DNA from: Pseudeuparius sepicola
Taxonomy: Eukaryota; Arthropoda; Insecta; Coleoptera; Anthribidae
Direction of reading: 5' to 3'
Assembly: GCA_963920635.1 (NCBI GenBank)
Contig: OY987298.1
Location: 107,761,309 to 107,825,308 of the forward strand
Length of the DNA: 64,000 nt
Made by a program: the position numbers and the translations under genes. The notes under the pieces were generated by a model, which worked only from the letters and a program-made list of their open reading frames with translations, searched no databases and was not told the DNA's origin. Of the stretch, positions 10,142-22,034 are shown piece after piece (the stretch's first letter is position 1; the number at the start of each line of letters is the position of its first letter).

Positions 10142-13100
10142 ATGCTGCTTTATTCTTTAAAGTCACAGAAAATTCTTGAGTTTTTTAGTATCATATTACC
10201 AGATTTATTTAATAAAATGTTTAAAACAAATGAATTTTGATCCTTATTGTGTTACCCAATGATGGTTATCTTGAGTGACTTTAGAGTTTCCGTTGTTATT
10301 CCGTAGGAATATTATATAAGTTATAAATTATCAATTTAACACAACGTTTATATAGAACCATAATAAATTCTTCTCAGCGAGCACCGTTTCGAAATAATAG
10401 GTTTTTCTGCATTTTTCACGTTCAGCGCCGAGGCAGTATGGCAAATAAATAGGACCCTATTTTCACATTAAGCCGAAATTAAATTGCAAATGCCGTGGCG
10501 CAACCGAAAACATTTAAACCCCGCAAATTTCGTAACGACGAGAATGTTACTTACCGCCGGTCTCCATACCATTTCATTTTGTTTAACGCAACTTTCTATT
10601 GTTTTTAGATCACTCGGTTGGGGAAAATTACCTTTTAAACATAACAATGAAAAAAAATGTTCATTATCTTGGCTAATCATTTATATTTACAGTGCTGTAA
10701 CATAATATCCTAATTTTACTTTATACCAAATACCAGTTTTTATGGGGGAAAATCAGAGTACCTACCTAGGTCGATTGACTAGGTTTGGTACACAAGTGTC
10801 TACAAGTTTTAACTTCATGTTAACGGCTTTTTTAATAAAGCTCTTCGCTGCGCTATTGGATATTACAACACTTTACCGGCATAGGAAGCAAATAAATCGC
10901 GAGGTCACCTTGATTGATATGTATTGGATGCCTTACCGTTCCCTTAGTGTGCTGATATATTTAATTCTATGGATAAAACTGCGGTACATATTTCACTAAT
11001 GATGTCAGTGTTTTCACCAATATATGTGCAAAAAAATGGCCCGTTCTCGAACATTGCTGCTCCCCAGATTTACAAGTTCTGGGAAGGTCTCCATATAAAG
11101 CCAAATTATCCTGACACGAAGCCAGTAGGTATCCCGTTACAGACACTTAGCCGCTTCGAATCTGCGATAATCGTATAATTTGAATTTCGACAGTTTCCAA
11201 TTAGATTACCCCGAGTTGCGTAAGACTTTGCCGAATTAATTTCCCAACAATTTAATTGTGCCGTAATTGATTTTACAAGGGTTACTCTCCCTGGCAAATA
11301 AAAACTTGGTAACAGAATTAGCAACGGAGAACCTCACTCTCACTTAATCCTTCTCCGGAATTCACTGTTGGGTGAATGCGTTCCATGATATCGAGTTGGT
11401 TAGTTGAAGTATATTATGCACTTTGAGTGTCAGATGAACGATACGTTTCTTTTAGTATTAAATAATAAATTATTGTAATATACAGATTCTATAGAATGCG
11501 GATATTTTACGAATGCATATAGCATTTAATATCATTCGAGTGTATTAAACGCAAGTAATTAAATTTACAAAATCCTAATTGTTTAAATGAATTATAATAA
11601 AAAATATGTTGGTATTGCCTGGTCCCTTACATTACTGCACTTGAGCTGGTTATTTGGTGTAGCACTTTCGTTGCGTAAACACCTATGATCAGTTAGAGTA
11701 CCCAACTCCTAATTTTCGAAAAGTAAGTGAAAATATTTAAAAATAAGTTTTCCCCTAATGTTATCGGTATTATACTGTTAACTTACCTAATTGTGCTCTG
11801 GACTATGGAAGATGTGGTGAAATGAGTTAGCCCTTTTGGACTGTGTCTGTGATGATTCCCACTGCTTTTATGTTTACTTGGATATATCGCTGGTTTCCAA
11901 CAAAACTGACATAACTCAAAATCTACAAATTTCCAGTATCGACAATTAAAGATATTAAAAAATGGATAGTGTTAGAAACTCTGATTTTTATTCCGGATAA
12001 GTAAAAAATTTTTTTATAGTATAAAGGTAAGCTTTATAAGGATTATTTTCCGAAAATAAGTTTAGTAAATTTTGAATACAATGTAAAAAATACAAAAATA
12101 AATTGAAATGTGACGGTTTTCCTCAAAAATCAACAACAAAATTAGGGTTTATTTTGAATTAAAATAACTGACACAAATCAAAATGTGCCGATATTCCTCA
12201 AAATAATTGCACACTTTAGTTGACACTTTTTGTTTTGATACGGTTTTGCACGAAATTGTCCGATGTAACCTCTACAATGATCAAAGCACAACTGAGATGA
12301 GTCAGTATTGCCTGTATTAAATATATGAATTTCAAGTAATGACATTTGGCTACAGTGGCGCTCTGCGGAAATTAGCTGCATTTAATTTGTGACGATGTTT
12401 CTGGTAATAATCCAGCATATTTAGAAGCCAATAGTATAAAAATTAAAAAAATGGTATTTTTTGAGTTGTGCCGGTTTTGTCGGAAATCAGGATATGAAAA
12501 AAAATAGAGTTTATAGGGACTTACGATGTAGGTTTGGTACGCCAAAATGAAACCGCGCATGTTCCTGACTGTTTCAAACTGATTTGAAATCAATACTGCT
12601 GTAAATTTTGAAAAAAACATTTTTTTGCCCGATTCGGTAGTTACCTACTATTTTTATTGACTCAATTCGACTTTTCGTATATTTTTTAAAAAAAGCACCG
12701 CGTTAACCTTGGAAGTTATTCGTACTGCTCATTTAGTGTAGTTTTTAAAAAAAATGAATTGAAAAATATGATATGAATATGAAAAATACCTATTAAATAA
12801 AAAAAATTCTTGAAAATGACTAAATACTCAAGTTCCTTGTATACCAGTCGCACTTCATAGCTCATATCAGTGACGAATAACGACATTTTTTCTTAGCGAC
12901 TTTTTACATGAAATTTAACAATGGTACCTTACTCTATAGGGTGCTTTTCACATTTTTTAGCTTTTAGTCCACCCTGGTATGTTTAAAGCAATATGTTTTT
13001 CTTGCAATCCGATTATTTTTGCAAGCAAAACTTTTCACCATGAATGACTTTTTTCGAAAAAGTGAATAATAAAGAAAATTTCTCCCCTCCTGACACTAAT

Positions 13101-15294
13101 CCGGGGACACACTATATATTTTTTTAAATAGGAAAAAAATGTTTTATTAGACAAGAAAATAATCATAAGGGATCACCCGTCCATGAACCGACTGCGCGCG
13201 GCGTTGCTTGACTTTGACGATCGCTCTACCTAGGTCAAGTATGACGAGGCACGGCGCTTCCCAACAGAAACTCCAAACTGCTGCCTGTTGTGCAGCCTCC
13301 ATGAAAAATAGAACGTACTAAAATATTTATACTGAAAGATTCCCCTGCTATAGGTAACAATTTTGCAATGTGTACGCAAAGTCAAATGGGCCTGTATTGG
13401 CAGGGTTTTGAATATTTGGTCACTTTCACGGGCGATGGCTAAGCATCTGACGTTTAATGTTAACATCTCAGCAAGGCCTACTTATTGAAAAAATAGTACA
13501 ATAATGGGCCGATTTCCGAGCATTTAATGACGATTCTGAGACACGTCACTGCCGATTTTAAGAAATATATGTTTATTTCCATGTTCCGTGTTTTATCTTA
13601 TACATTTAACATGATTTTAAGGGGGCAAATACCGGATAAAAATTGACTTTTCGAAGAAATTTATTTGAAAAAGTTGTTTTTGATTAGTTAAATAATATTT
13701 ACGTTGTGTTACCTTCCTTTTATTTCAACTTTGAGTTACGATTTACTTTCAAATAGTATTTACCTATTTCAAGTACGGAAATAACCGAATTTATTGGCCG
13801 CTATGATTTTCCTCTCCAGCTTCCGGGTTATAAATGCGATCGGGAAACCGCACCTCGAAAATGCCTTAAACGTCCCTTCGACGTTTATTAAAGGTTTTAA
13901 GTCGCAGACGGGGCCGAAGTTCAAACCGAAGCCGGCGTTCGGCGATACCGACCGGTATCTGAGTAATTGCTGTAATAAAGAAAACCGCATTTCCGGTCTC
14001 GGGGTGGAGGCGATTCGGCGGAAAGGTTCGTCGTTTTTTTTTGTCGAAATCCGGCTACATGATTTATGTTGGCGAGGGTTGTCTCGTGCCACAGTTTGTT
14101 TTTCTTGCACGTCTGACCTGCTGCGGAGTTCGGGAGTTTTGTATTAGACTTCCACGATTTGGTTTAATACCTAGTCTACGAGTCCCAAAAAAGTAAACCA
14201 AATGCTCGTGTAGCATTTTCAATAATTGTGCTTGGTCTGAAAGCATAATTCAGAACCACGTAAAGATTCATAAAAGGATGATGGTATAGATTTTAGCATT
14301 GTTGTCAAGGATTTGCTATTATTTCATTTGTTTCTGTTTAATTTTAGTGTTGTTGTCAGCGTCCTGCTATTGTATCTGATTGTCATGTTTTTAAGTTGTC
14401 AAAAAAAATCAAATTTTAAATGAATTACAAATAGCTGACTTTAAAATTGTAAATAATGTCGATCATAATGGGGCGGAATGTTTATGTGGTACCTTAATGA
14501 GAAATCGGTCTCTACTACATGAAAGTATTGAATATGTTCTAGGATCTATTTATTTATACAAATTATTAAATCATATGAATTACCTAACTTCGACCTAGTG
14601 ACAAAGTCTATGGCAAAATGCTGGAAATAGTGCCCCTAAACCGTTGCTAGTCAACGTTCTATTTTCACTTTTTATCCGCACACGTTTCGTTTCGAAAATT
14701 CAATAATATAGGTAAGTACAATGTTCCACTTATTTTGTCTCTACATTGTTTTCTTTCTCGAAAAATAAAGAGGTTAAGTTGGGGGTTAAAATGTTATGTG
14801 GGCCACCCTGTACATTATTAAAGACATTATAGTCCAAAGCACGAAAGAAAACGTTTCTAAAGAATGTGGGCAGCGTTGCGAGATTTCCTATACGAGTAGT
14901 CGTTATTTATTGGCGAATACAAGTTTTATCATATTGAAGGCGAATTTCTGAACTCTGTTATACCGAAAAAATAAAGCTCGCATCACGGAACCACTTACCC
15001 ATTTTTGTTTATCATTTATTTTTAATGCGGTGTGATAAAACACCTATTATATTTTTTTCAACATCGTCGCGTCTACCATCGCCTTTGAAATACGGCAACA
15101 CAGCACTTCTGCGAAGGAGTCGGCTGACAAAAGCAGTTAGCCAACGCGTTTTGTGCCTGTTTCTATAGTACGTAAAGTTAACTGCGTATTTGGTCTACCA
15201 CACAGACACCATTTTTTAGGCCACTGGCAAGTTTTTTCCGCCGGCTCAGAGAGCTCAGTGGCGTTTCGTATCTTCAAGAGTTAACGTCTGCAAA
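10142..15294. other. 5 kb without a recognisable gene; several GC-richer islands
   Basis: GC-richer islands lie at about 10440-10620 and 13790-14140. The second has long overlapping frames on both strands (113 and 117 codons), which points to base composition and not to coding. ATCCGGGGACACACTATATA at 13098-13117 resembles the terminus of the foldback at 34658-35510. GGGCCACCCTGTAC at about 14800 is a lone mariner-type end, also seen at about 57470. Confidence 0.5.
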
Positions 15295-15363
15295 ATGAGT
15301 AAACAGGGAAGAACCTTGCATTCCCAAGCACGAGAAATAATTGCCAATGTTATAAGGGTTTGC
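15295..15363 (+). pseudogene. truncated transposase-like N-terminus
   Basis: The start codon at 15295 opens MSKQGRTLHSQAREIIANVI and the frame stops after 22 codons. The short basic start followed by LHSQAREIIANV resembles the N-terminus of DDE transposases that begin with a helix-turn-helix. The GC-richer sequence upstream (15060-15290) would be its 5' region. Nothing recognisable follows, so this is at best a fragment. Confidence 0.3.
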
Positions 15364-15511
15364 CTTCCTCCATAATCTAAGGCATCACCGTTAAGAATAA
15401 TATTAACAATAAATTAAATAACAAGTATGTGAAAATTAAGTCAGTGAGTTACACAAAATTGAGCTACGCTACTGTGCTACTGTGACTGATTCTATAATAT
15501 TTGCGAGTTCT

Positions 15512-15548
15512 TCCCCCTTACGTCGCACGCATTCTGCCGTAAGGGGGA
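15512..15548. repeat. strong GC-rich hairpin
   Basis: CCCCCTTACG at 15513-15522 and CGTAAGGGGG at 15538-15547 pair perfectly, extended by one T-A pair, around a 15-base loop. It may be a transposon end or a structured RNA element. Confidence 0.8.
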
Positions 15549-15690
15549 CTATACTTACTGTTATTGCATTATGTTAAAAATATCTGTTAATTATTGTTGA
15601 AACACCCGAAAACGATGGCGGAAACAAAATTAATAGGTGTGCAATCGGATTCTGATATGAATTAGACGCGTGTTTTTTTAGCAGTTTTTT

Positions 15691-15728
15691 CCCGGCAACT
15701 TGAAAAGTTGTCCTTTAATCAGTTTGTT
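15691..15728 (+). repeat. hairpin-bearing repeat fragment
   Basis: GGCAACTTGAAAAGTTGTC followed by CTTTAATCAGTTTG is nearly the same as the right end of the element at 52730-52985. It sits about 180 bases before the 122-bp tandem array. Hairpin plus tandem array is the layout of Helitron/Helentron-derived non-autonomous elements, which is a possible classification. Confidence 0.55.
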
Positions 15729-15869
15729 TCAGATTCCTGTGGCGAAAAAGCTATGAAATTCCGCAGTGTCGGTATCACTTTTTATTTAACTTGCAATGCA
15801 TGTTTAGGTCAAATCTTGCAAGCTGAATTAAAACCACTTCCTGACATCAGATTGAGCTGAAATTTTGCA

Positions 15870-16372
15870 CACACCTTTAGTTCCGGTGATAATACAATAT
15901 GCAATACTCAATATGGTAATACATTCAAAATGGCCGCCGCTCCAAGATGGCGGATGATGTATTTTTTGTCAACTATTTTAATATGGGTATCAAATAAAAG
16001 GGCTTCAAAAGTAGAAAACGATAAAGTTAGTGACATTACACTAAATTCAATATGGCCGCCGCTCCAAGATGGCGAATATTGTATTTTTTGTCGAACCCCT
16101 TAATATGGGTTTCAAATGAAACGGCTTGAAGAGTAGAAAACGAAAAAGTTAGTGACATCACACTAATTTCAATATGGCTGCCGCTCCAAGATGGCGGATT
16201 ACATTTTCTTTTCAATCCCCTTAATATGGGCATCAAATGAAAGGGTTCGACGGGTAGAAAACAATAAGATGAATGACTTCATACGAAATCCAATATGGCG
16301 GCCGTCCCAAGATGGCGGACTAAATTTCTTTACCACCCTCCTGACATGGGAATCAAATAGGTCCTAAAAAGT
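15870..16372 (+). repeat. tandem array, four units of about 122 bp, with YY1/Pho-like motifs
   Basis: The block ATGGCCGCCGCTCCAAGATGG (split here as ATGGCCGCC and GCTCCAAGATGGCGGA) starts at 15930, 16052, 16174 and 16295, giving periods of 122, 122 and 121. Each unit also has TTAATATGGGTATCAAAT and GTAGAAAACGAAAAAGTTAG-like sequence. Every unit carries two oppositely oriented GCCAT/AAGATGGCGG-type words, which match the binding consensus of YY1/Pleiohomeotic. Confidence 0.85.
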
Positions 16373-16386
16373 ACAAAATAAAATTT

Positions 16387-16750
16387 AAAATAAAGAAGTT
16401 TTTAAAAACAAGCTTTTATTTAAGCTATGTACTAAAATGAATAAAAATAAGTTTTAGTTTCCGTTAAGATAATTCAATTCCAAATTGCGACCAGTTTTTG
16501 CAAATTGAAAAACTTGTCGCGCGAATTGTAAAGAAAAAATGCATACTTTGGCAAATAATAGGTACGTGCCGAGGTACGAGATTATCAACCAATGACTGTT
16601 CAAAAAAATTAATTGGTACCTACTTTCATCAACATTTGCAAAAACTGGTCGCAATTTGGAATTGAATTATCTTAAAGAAACCCTAAACTTATTTTTATTC
16701 ATTTTAGTACATGGCTTAAATAAAAGCTTGTTTTTAAAGTTTTTTATTTT
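16387..16750. mobile_element. foldback MITE with about 122-bp arms
   Basis: The arm at 16387-16508 is the inverted, roughly 90% identical copy of 16628-16750. Shared words include AACAAGCTTTTATTTAAGC, GTACTAAAATGAATAAAAAT and CCAAATTGCGACCAGTTTTT. The 120-base spacer has no coding sense. Confidence 0.85.
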
Positions 16751-17684
16751 AATTTTTTTCCTCTATTATGCTTAGTAAATACTCTATCTAACCTTACTTT
16801 TTATTAAAAAAACTCATTCTACTCCTTTCACGGAGTAAATGGAATGTGGAATTTTATTACGTCCTGACATGCATTTCTTTCTGTCAGCCAGTCGCAAGGT
16901 TGACAGACGAGCGCGTGTGGGTAAAAATAACTTTATTTAAAAGTTATTCATTGTAATGAGAGCGATGATTTATTTGACATTGATTGCAGGCCGCCACGCA
17001 ACCTTAATTCGCCTTGATTTATTGTTATTTTTAATTTATAACGCAATCAAGTTGCAGTAAGCTTACCGTTACAAATTTAAATGTCCCCTTATTTTCATTT
17101 AGGTACTTTCATTCTAAAAATATGATATAAAAATAGGACATAAAATAATCGCTTGCCTGGCTCATTTTATGGTAAAATTACACGTCTGTCTAGGAAGCTA
17201 CAGTCAAACTCAAAATTACCATAATCCCGCATTGATTTTTACAAATTGCATGATTGGGTGTATTTATGTGTTCCTAGATATGACCAACAAACCATCTAAA
17301 TACGTACAAGCTGTTTTTATTACAAATAATACATTTTTGTGTGTATTGGCGGTATAAGATTATTTTGTTGTTGGCATGTCAATCCACACTGTAAATGAAT
17401 ATTGCTGATAGGTGATAAATAAATAAAAAAAATAAAGAGTTCCATTTTTTGATGCAGAATTTAATTAAGCAGAAAAACCTAACTAGAGCTATTTTTATAT
17501 CAGTTAAGGATTTGTAGAGCAAATATAATTTTTTAAAATAAATTTTTGGATTTTTACAAACTAAGTAAAACAATGCTTGTGTGTTTTACCCACTTAACCA
17601 TCAAACTGGTTGATATATTCACATTTTTTTAATACATATTCTTACCTACAATTTGTTTTAGGAAACGAAATGATCTAATATATA
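16751..17684. other. no gene recognised
   Basis: AT-rich sequence. Frames at 17169-17357 and 17379-17573 are short and low complexity. Confidence 0.4.
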
Positions 17685-18004
17685 CAGGGTGATCCAGTCA
17701 TTATATAAATATCTAATATTAAGGGTAGGTGAAGAAAAAATAGAATAGAATAGGGTACACATTATATTCAGAAAACAGATTTGTAATTTAATGGGTAACC
17801 AAATGGTGCAATAATATATAGGGTGTTCTATTTGAAATAACAAAGTTGCTATCGACTTCCGGTATAACCGGAAGTGATCGGAAGTTGAAAATATTTTAGA
17901 AAGAAAGTTTACAACCTGTTATATAAGTAACTTAAATTTAAAATCAAAATTCGCACTCCTTCCCCGTAAACCTCTAATGAACCACTTACGTGAATCACCC
18001 TGTA
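17685..18004. mobile_element. mariner-type terminal fragments
   Basis: TACAGGGTGATCCAG on the left and GTGAATCACCCTGTATA on the right face each other about 315 bases apart, but similarity does not extend inward. These may therefore be ends of two different insertions. A repeat shared with 46566-46649 lies between them. Confidence 0.45.
17817..17900 (+). repeat. dispersed repeat with an imperfect palindrome, copy 1
   Basis: Aligns with 46566-46649. Both read TAGGGTGTTC, then AAATAAC, AAGTTG and CTTCCGGTATAACCGGAAG, then TTGAAAATATTTTAGA. The CTTCCGGT/ACCGGAAG core is close to a perfect palindrome. Confidence 0.8.
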
Positions 18005-18840
18005 TACAGTAGGCATTTTTTTACTATATTATAACGAGGAGTGGTTGCGAGGGAACGCAATAGAATCTATTTCAAACTATCCAAGGATATAATAGATATG
18101 TTTTTCTGGAATAGAAATTAAATGTTGGTATTTATTTTGGACGGAAAATAAATTGTGTTAAAATTTAAAAAAATATATTATCATTAAGTCAGTTTCTTCA
18201 TTAGATATATTGTACATATGGAAAATATTGGGGTTAAAAAAAGAATATGGAGCTATTTCTTATTTATTTTTCTCGAATAAGGAATAGTTTTTAATTTTTA
18301 CTGTGCAAGAAAGTTGAGTGCCTTATTGTTACTCATATTAAATTAAAACAAACGCCTCCTTAATTCCAGCAATTCTTCCATAAATCACATACCATTTTAT
18401 ACGGCTAAAAAGGGGTAAATGCCTCTACCTCTAGGCACCTTCCGGAGTTGGAAATACGGCTTCTTTATTACTGTCATTATTGTGGGTCGAACAACCAGTT
18501 CGAGACCGGTATGGGCGTCAAGCTGACTTGCCAATACCCAAGCAGGCGGTACGTGTCGATTTACAGTTTATAGGAACACCAAACGGTTAACTTAGAGTTC
18601 GATAAGTATTTATTAGGCTCATTGCAGGTGTGGTTATGGAAAAGCTCCGTTTCGTTATAATAGATTTAACGGAACATATTTTGATATTAGGAGTAGCTCC
18701 TGCTGGCTGTCATTTAAATTTTCACTGTCGTTGAACGTTACGAAAAAACATAGATATTCTGCCCCTTATTGGAGATTTTATTATCGTGTGTGGCCCTTAG
18801 GATCGATTATTACCGATCGTATAGCTCGTTCCTTGTCCAC
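18005..18840. other. no gene recognised
   Basis: AT-rich sequence with a slightly GC-richer patch at about 18480-18560. No feature was identified. Confidence 0.4.
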
Positions 18841-20785
18841 ACTAGAGGCCCTGTATGACACGAAAAGTGACAGTTATTCGTTTTAACAGAGGTTGGACAA
18901 CAGATTTTGGCAGATCTAGTAACATTGTTTTTATTATATTCTTATCTGGGCGGGTGCCAGTTTGTCAACAAAACTGTCGACAAATTGTTGAGCGTGCTCA
19001 TTTTCTTTTGCAAAAAGGAATGTTAACAGTTAAAAGTGACATCTTATGTAATAAGAAACTGCAAGAATTCTGAGCAGGATGAATTTTTCATAACACCCTT
19101 TCCAAAAAGCGCAGAAGAACGAGCACGATGGTGCAAATGAAATACCCTAACATGAGAGTTGGAAATATACGAAAATTTGCGAGGTAAGTAAATTTAATTA
19201 CATAAGTATCTCTAGTTCCTTTTTATTTTTTGTTTGATCTGTGATTTTAATCTGCAGAATAATTTTCTTAATCTGCATCAGCAACATAACATAAGATACC
19301 TAAATTAATATACGTATTAAATATTAGTACCTACCTACCTATTTATTTTCAATAAAAGTCCATAAGTTTCTACAAACCCCCTATTAGAATTCTTATGAAA
19401 ATTTCCCAATGTTAAAGAGATAAAATTAAAATTTTTGCCCTTCAAGGAGGTAAAACCTGTTAGGTATATTTACTGGACCGGGATAGGCATTTTTCGTTTC
19501 ATGGAATAATAAAAATGTAAGTAAGTATATGTGTTAGAGAGAGGAAGTTTTGAAGGAGCTTTATTTTACACCAAGACCAACAAAATCGGACAAAAAAGAA
19601 GTTAACACGGGTGGGAATATAAAGAACCCTTTTTGTGTAGTCAGTTAAATGCGTGAGCTTATATTCCATTACAAATTTCTTGCTGATAAAAAAATAGCAT
19701 TTGATGGCAGCGTTTTATTATGTTTAGGTAGCTTAAATTTATATAGTTCTTTAACTTTCACAGGTTCACTTCTGTGGATTTTGAGTGTCAGGTTGTGCTG
19801 AAGAAAGGATCATCTCCTGCAACGTTTGATGAACGTGACTTTAGCAAGAAAGAACCATTACATATATATGTCTGAGAACTTGTACTAGTTTGATTTTTCC
19901 TATTTACTTACAATATATCTTTGAAAACAAAAATACTGTTGTCTTCTTTATTGAAATGTAGATGATCTCTCTTGCATTAAAAAGTTATTAACTTTTATTT
20001 TACAAAAGAAAAGAATGAGAGACTAATATATCGATATTAAATACCTAGGTACCCATTTTTTTATTCAGCCTAATTCCTATTATTATTGGTTGATTCATAT
20101 TAATAAAACAAACTTTCCAACTTTTTGTTCCGTACAAATTTCAGTATTAATTGTCTTAAAATTATGATGGTAGGTATAAGAAGAGAGTTTGAAGAAACGA
20201 AACCATACAGTAAAACCATTTAAAAGAACTTTTTTATTTCTAAATGAACGGAATAATAATTATTATTGCAGCTATGATTCCCATTGAAGAAATATTCGAA
20301 AGTTTGATTAGTTGGTATGCTAGAGCCTTGTTTAATTTTATGTACATATCTATCTACATATACCACCCTCCAACAAAAATTTAATAAATGTGTTTATCCT
20401 GATATCCTAAAATTTCTGTTTTCTTGGAACAAATTATATGTTTCTTCACTTTTCCATTCAAACTTCAATAATTATTATTAGTGAAGCTTTGCAAATAACA
20501 TACTACTACCTAACCTATTTACCTATTTATTGGTTTTATCTATATTTTAAACTGTGTCCTCATCTACCTACGCTTATGGCAGTTAACTGTCGTTAGCTTA
20601 ACCTTAAAATCCAATACATCGTGCTGTTAGGGGAATGTTAGAAAGAGCGAAAAAATATATGTCTGTTGCACAAAATGAATTTCATAGGGAAAATAAGACC
20701 CTCGCCAGAGAGAGAGATCCGATCGTTGTCCAACCTCTTTTAAAACGAATAACTGTCACTTTTCGTGTCATACAGGGCCTCTAGT
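18841..20785 (+). mobile_element. 1.9-kb TIR DNA transposon with THAP-domain remains
   Basis: Inverted repeats of about 61 bp with one visible mismatch mark the ends (18841-18901 and 20725-20785), beginning ACTAGAGGCCCTGTATGACA. The interior holds decayed THAP zinc-finger coding (see 19042-19875). THAP DNA-binding domains occur in P-element and Kolobok-type transposases, which fits a TIR element. I found no clear target-site duplication and no catalytic core, so the superfamily is undecided. Confidence 0.7.
19042..19875 (+). pseudogene. THAP zinc-finger domain, decayed, two exons
   Basis: Exon 1 (19042-19183) reads ...VIRNCKNSEQDEFFITPFPK then SAEERARWCK, followed by two in-frame TGA codons, and ends at a GTAAGT donor. 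Exon 2 starts after TTTCACAG at 19764. Joining the exons gives a C-E-V-H-F step, the THAP C-x2-H-F signature; a frameshift then leads to SVDFE and LKKGSSPATF, which matches the conserved THAP end (AVPTF-type). The FP and R-x2-W pattern is also THAP. The first cysteine seems replaced by tyrosine. Stops, a frameshift and the lost Cys make it non-functional. It lies inside the TIR element and was probably the DNA-binding part of its transposase. Confidence 0.5.
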
Positions 20786-20816
20786 CGTTGAAATTGGCAA
20801 GAGGTGACCCAAAACG

Positions 20817-21115
20817 CCTGTTAACTCCAACATTCGAAACATAAAATTTGCACCTACCCCTTCCAAATTTTGCAGATCTATTGTACGTTCAAAATGAAGA
20901 AAAAAATGCCAAATGGACATTGGTGAAAGTACCATTGATTTTCTTGAAATAAGGTGTCCGTATTTTTTCAAATCCAATCCTTTCCATTTTGAAAGTGAAT
21001 ATTTTTTGGTAGAATATTCATAGGGATTTTTTCTCACTTTAAATGGTACGGTTGTTCTGAAAAATTTGGAAAGGGTAGTTGAAAATTTTATTTTTCGAGT
21101 GTTGGAGGTAACAGG
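20817..21115. mobile_element. foldback MITE, about 300 bp
   Basis: The left arm from CCTGTTAACTCCAACATTCG and the right arm ending GAGTGTTGGAGGTAACAGG are diverged inverted copies over about 60-95 bases (shared AATAAAATTT, CCCTTCCAAATTT). The centre has no coding sense. Confidence 0.75.
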
Positions 21116-22034
21116 TCTTGTTTCGCTCTAGGCTAGGAGTTATCTGTGGAGTCGGTGACAGTAAGTTATGATGTATGTAGGATACGATGGATTCATGTAA
21201 ATAGATTTAAATTCCTTGCCGTGGCTGTCACCAAATCCAAAGATAACTGAATGTAGAAAGAGAAAAATATTTCTAAAATTTTAGTTGAAATGTGCATATG
21301 GGCAAATTTGTGTAGTCGGTTTTATTTTTTGTTATATATTTTTTAATTTTTAGTGGAGTGTGCATACGGGCAAATTTTTTAAGTCGGTTTTAATTTATTT
21401 GTTATTTTTTTTTATTTCAATAATTACTGGCAATTAGTTTTCTATTTTACGCGTTCTTGGAAACTGGAAACATATTCTTTTGTCCACCTGGCCCAAAAAT
21501 GTTGAAAAAGTTGCTGCGTTCTTTGGAAACGAGAAAGACTGTTTTTCTTCGTATGAATCCAGTTTGGGTCCGGAATGGCTGTTTAAGAAGTGCGCAGGGG
21601 TCAAAGGATTCATGTAGGAAGGGTCATGGGAGAGTGGATATAAAGGACGGGAGTTTAAACAGGCCTCCACTTGCGTTAAAACAGTTGAAAATTCTTCAAA
21701 AGTTAATACTGCATTTCCAATGATAAGTTTTAAATGGCATTTTAAAGATTTGATTCTTGCCTCTCAGATACCTCTAAAATGGGGAGCTCTAGGAGGGATA
21801 AAATTCAATTTTATACCTTCAGATATTGTCACAAATATGTCTATTATTTTCCAATAAAAAAAATTATAAGCAGATTACCTGTGAATGTCGTTGCATTATC
21901 GGAGAAAATTTGAGAACATTCACCTCTTCTAGCTGTAAAACGACGTAGCGCTGCAACAAAGCACTCTGTTCGATGTGAATCGCCTTTGTTGAAAAACCAA
22001 CAAATATAGCTACATATATGCTTTGGTTGTATTA

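Noticed and set aside
13769..14147. Overlapping 113- and 117-codon ORFs on opposite strands
   Set aside because: Both strands open over the same GC-rich island indicates base composition; neither has a recognisable motif.
15930..16320. CRISPR array for the regularly spaced GC-rich repeats
   Set aside because: The whole 122-bp unit is repeated, not just a short repeat with unique spacers, and the DNA is eukaryotic.
20768..21037. 89-codon minus-strand ORF
   Set aside because: It runs through the end of the TIR transposon and the arm of the 20817-21115 foldback, so it is not a gene.
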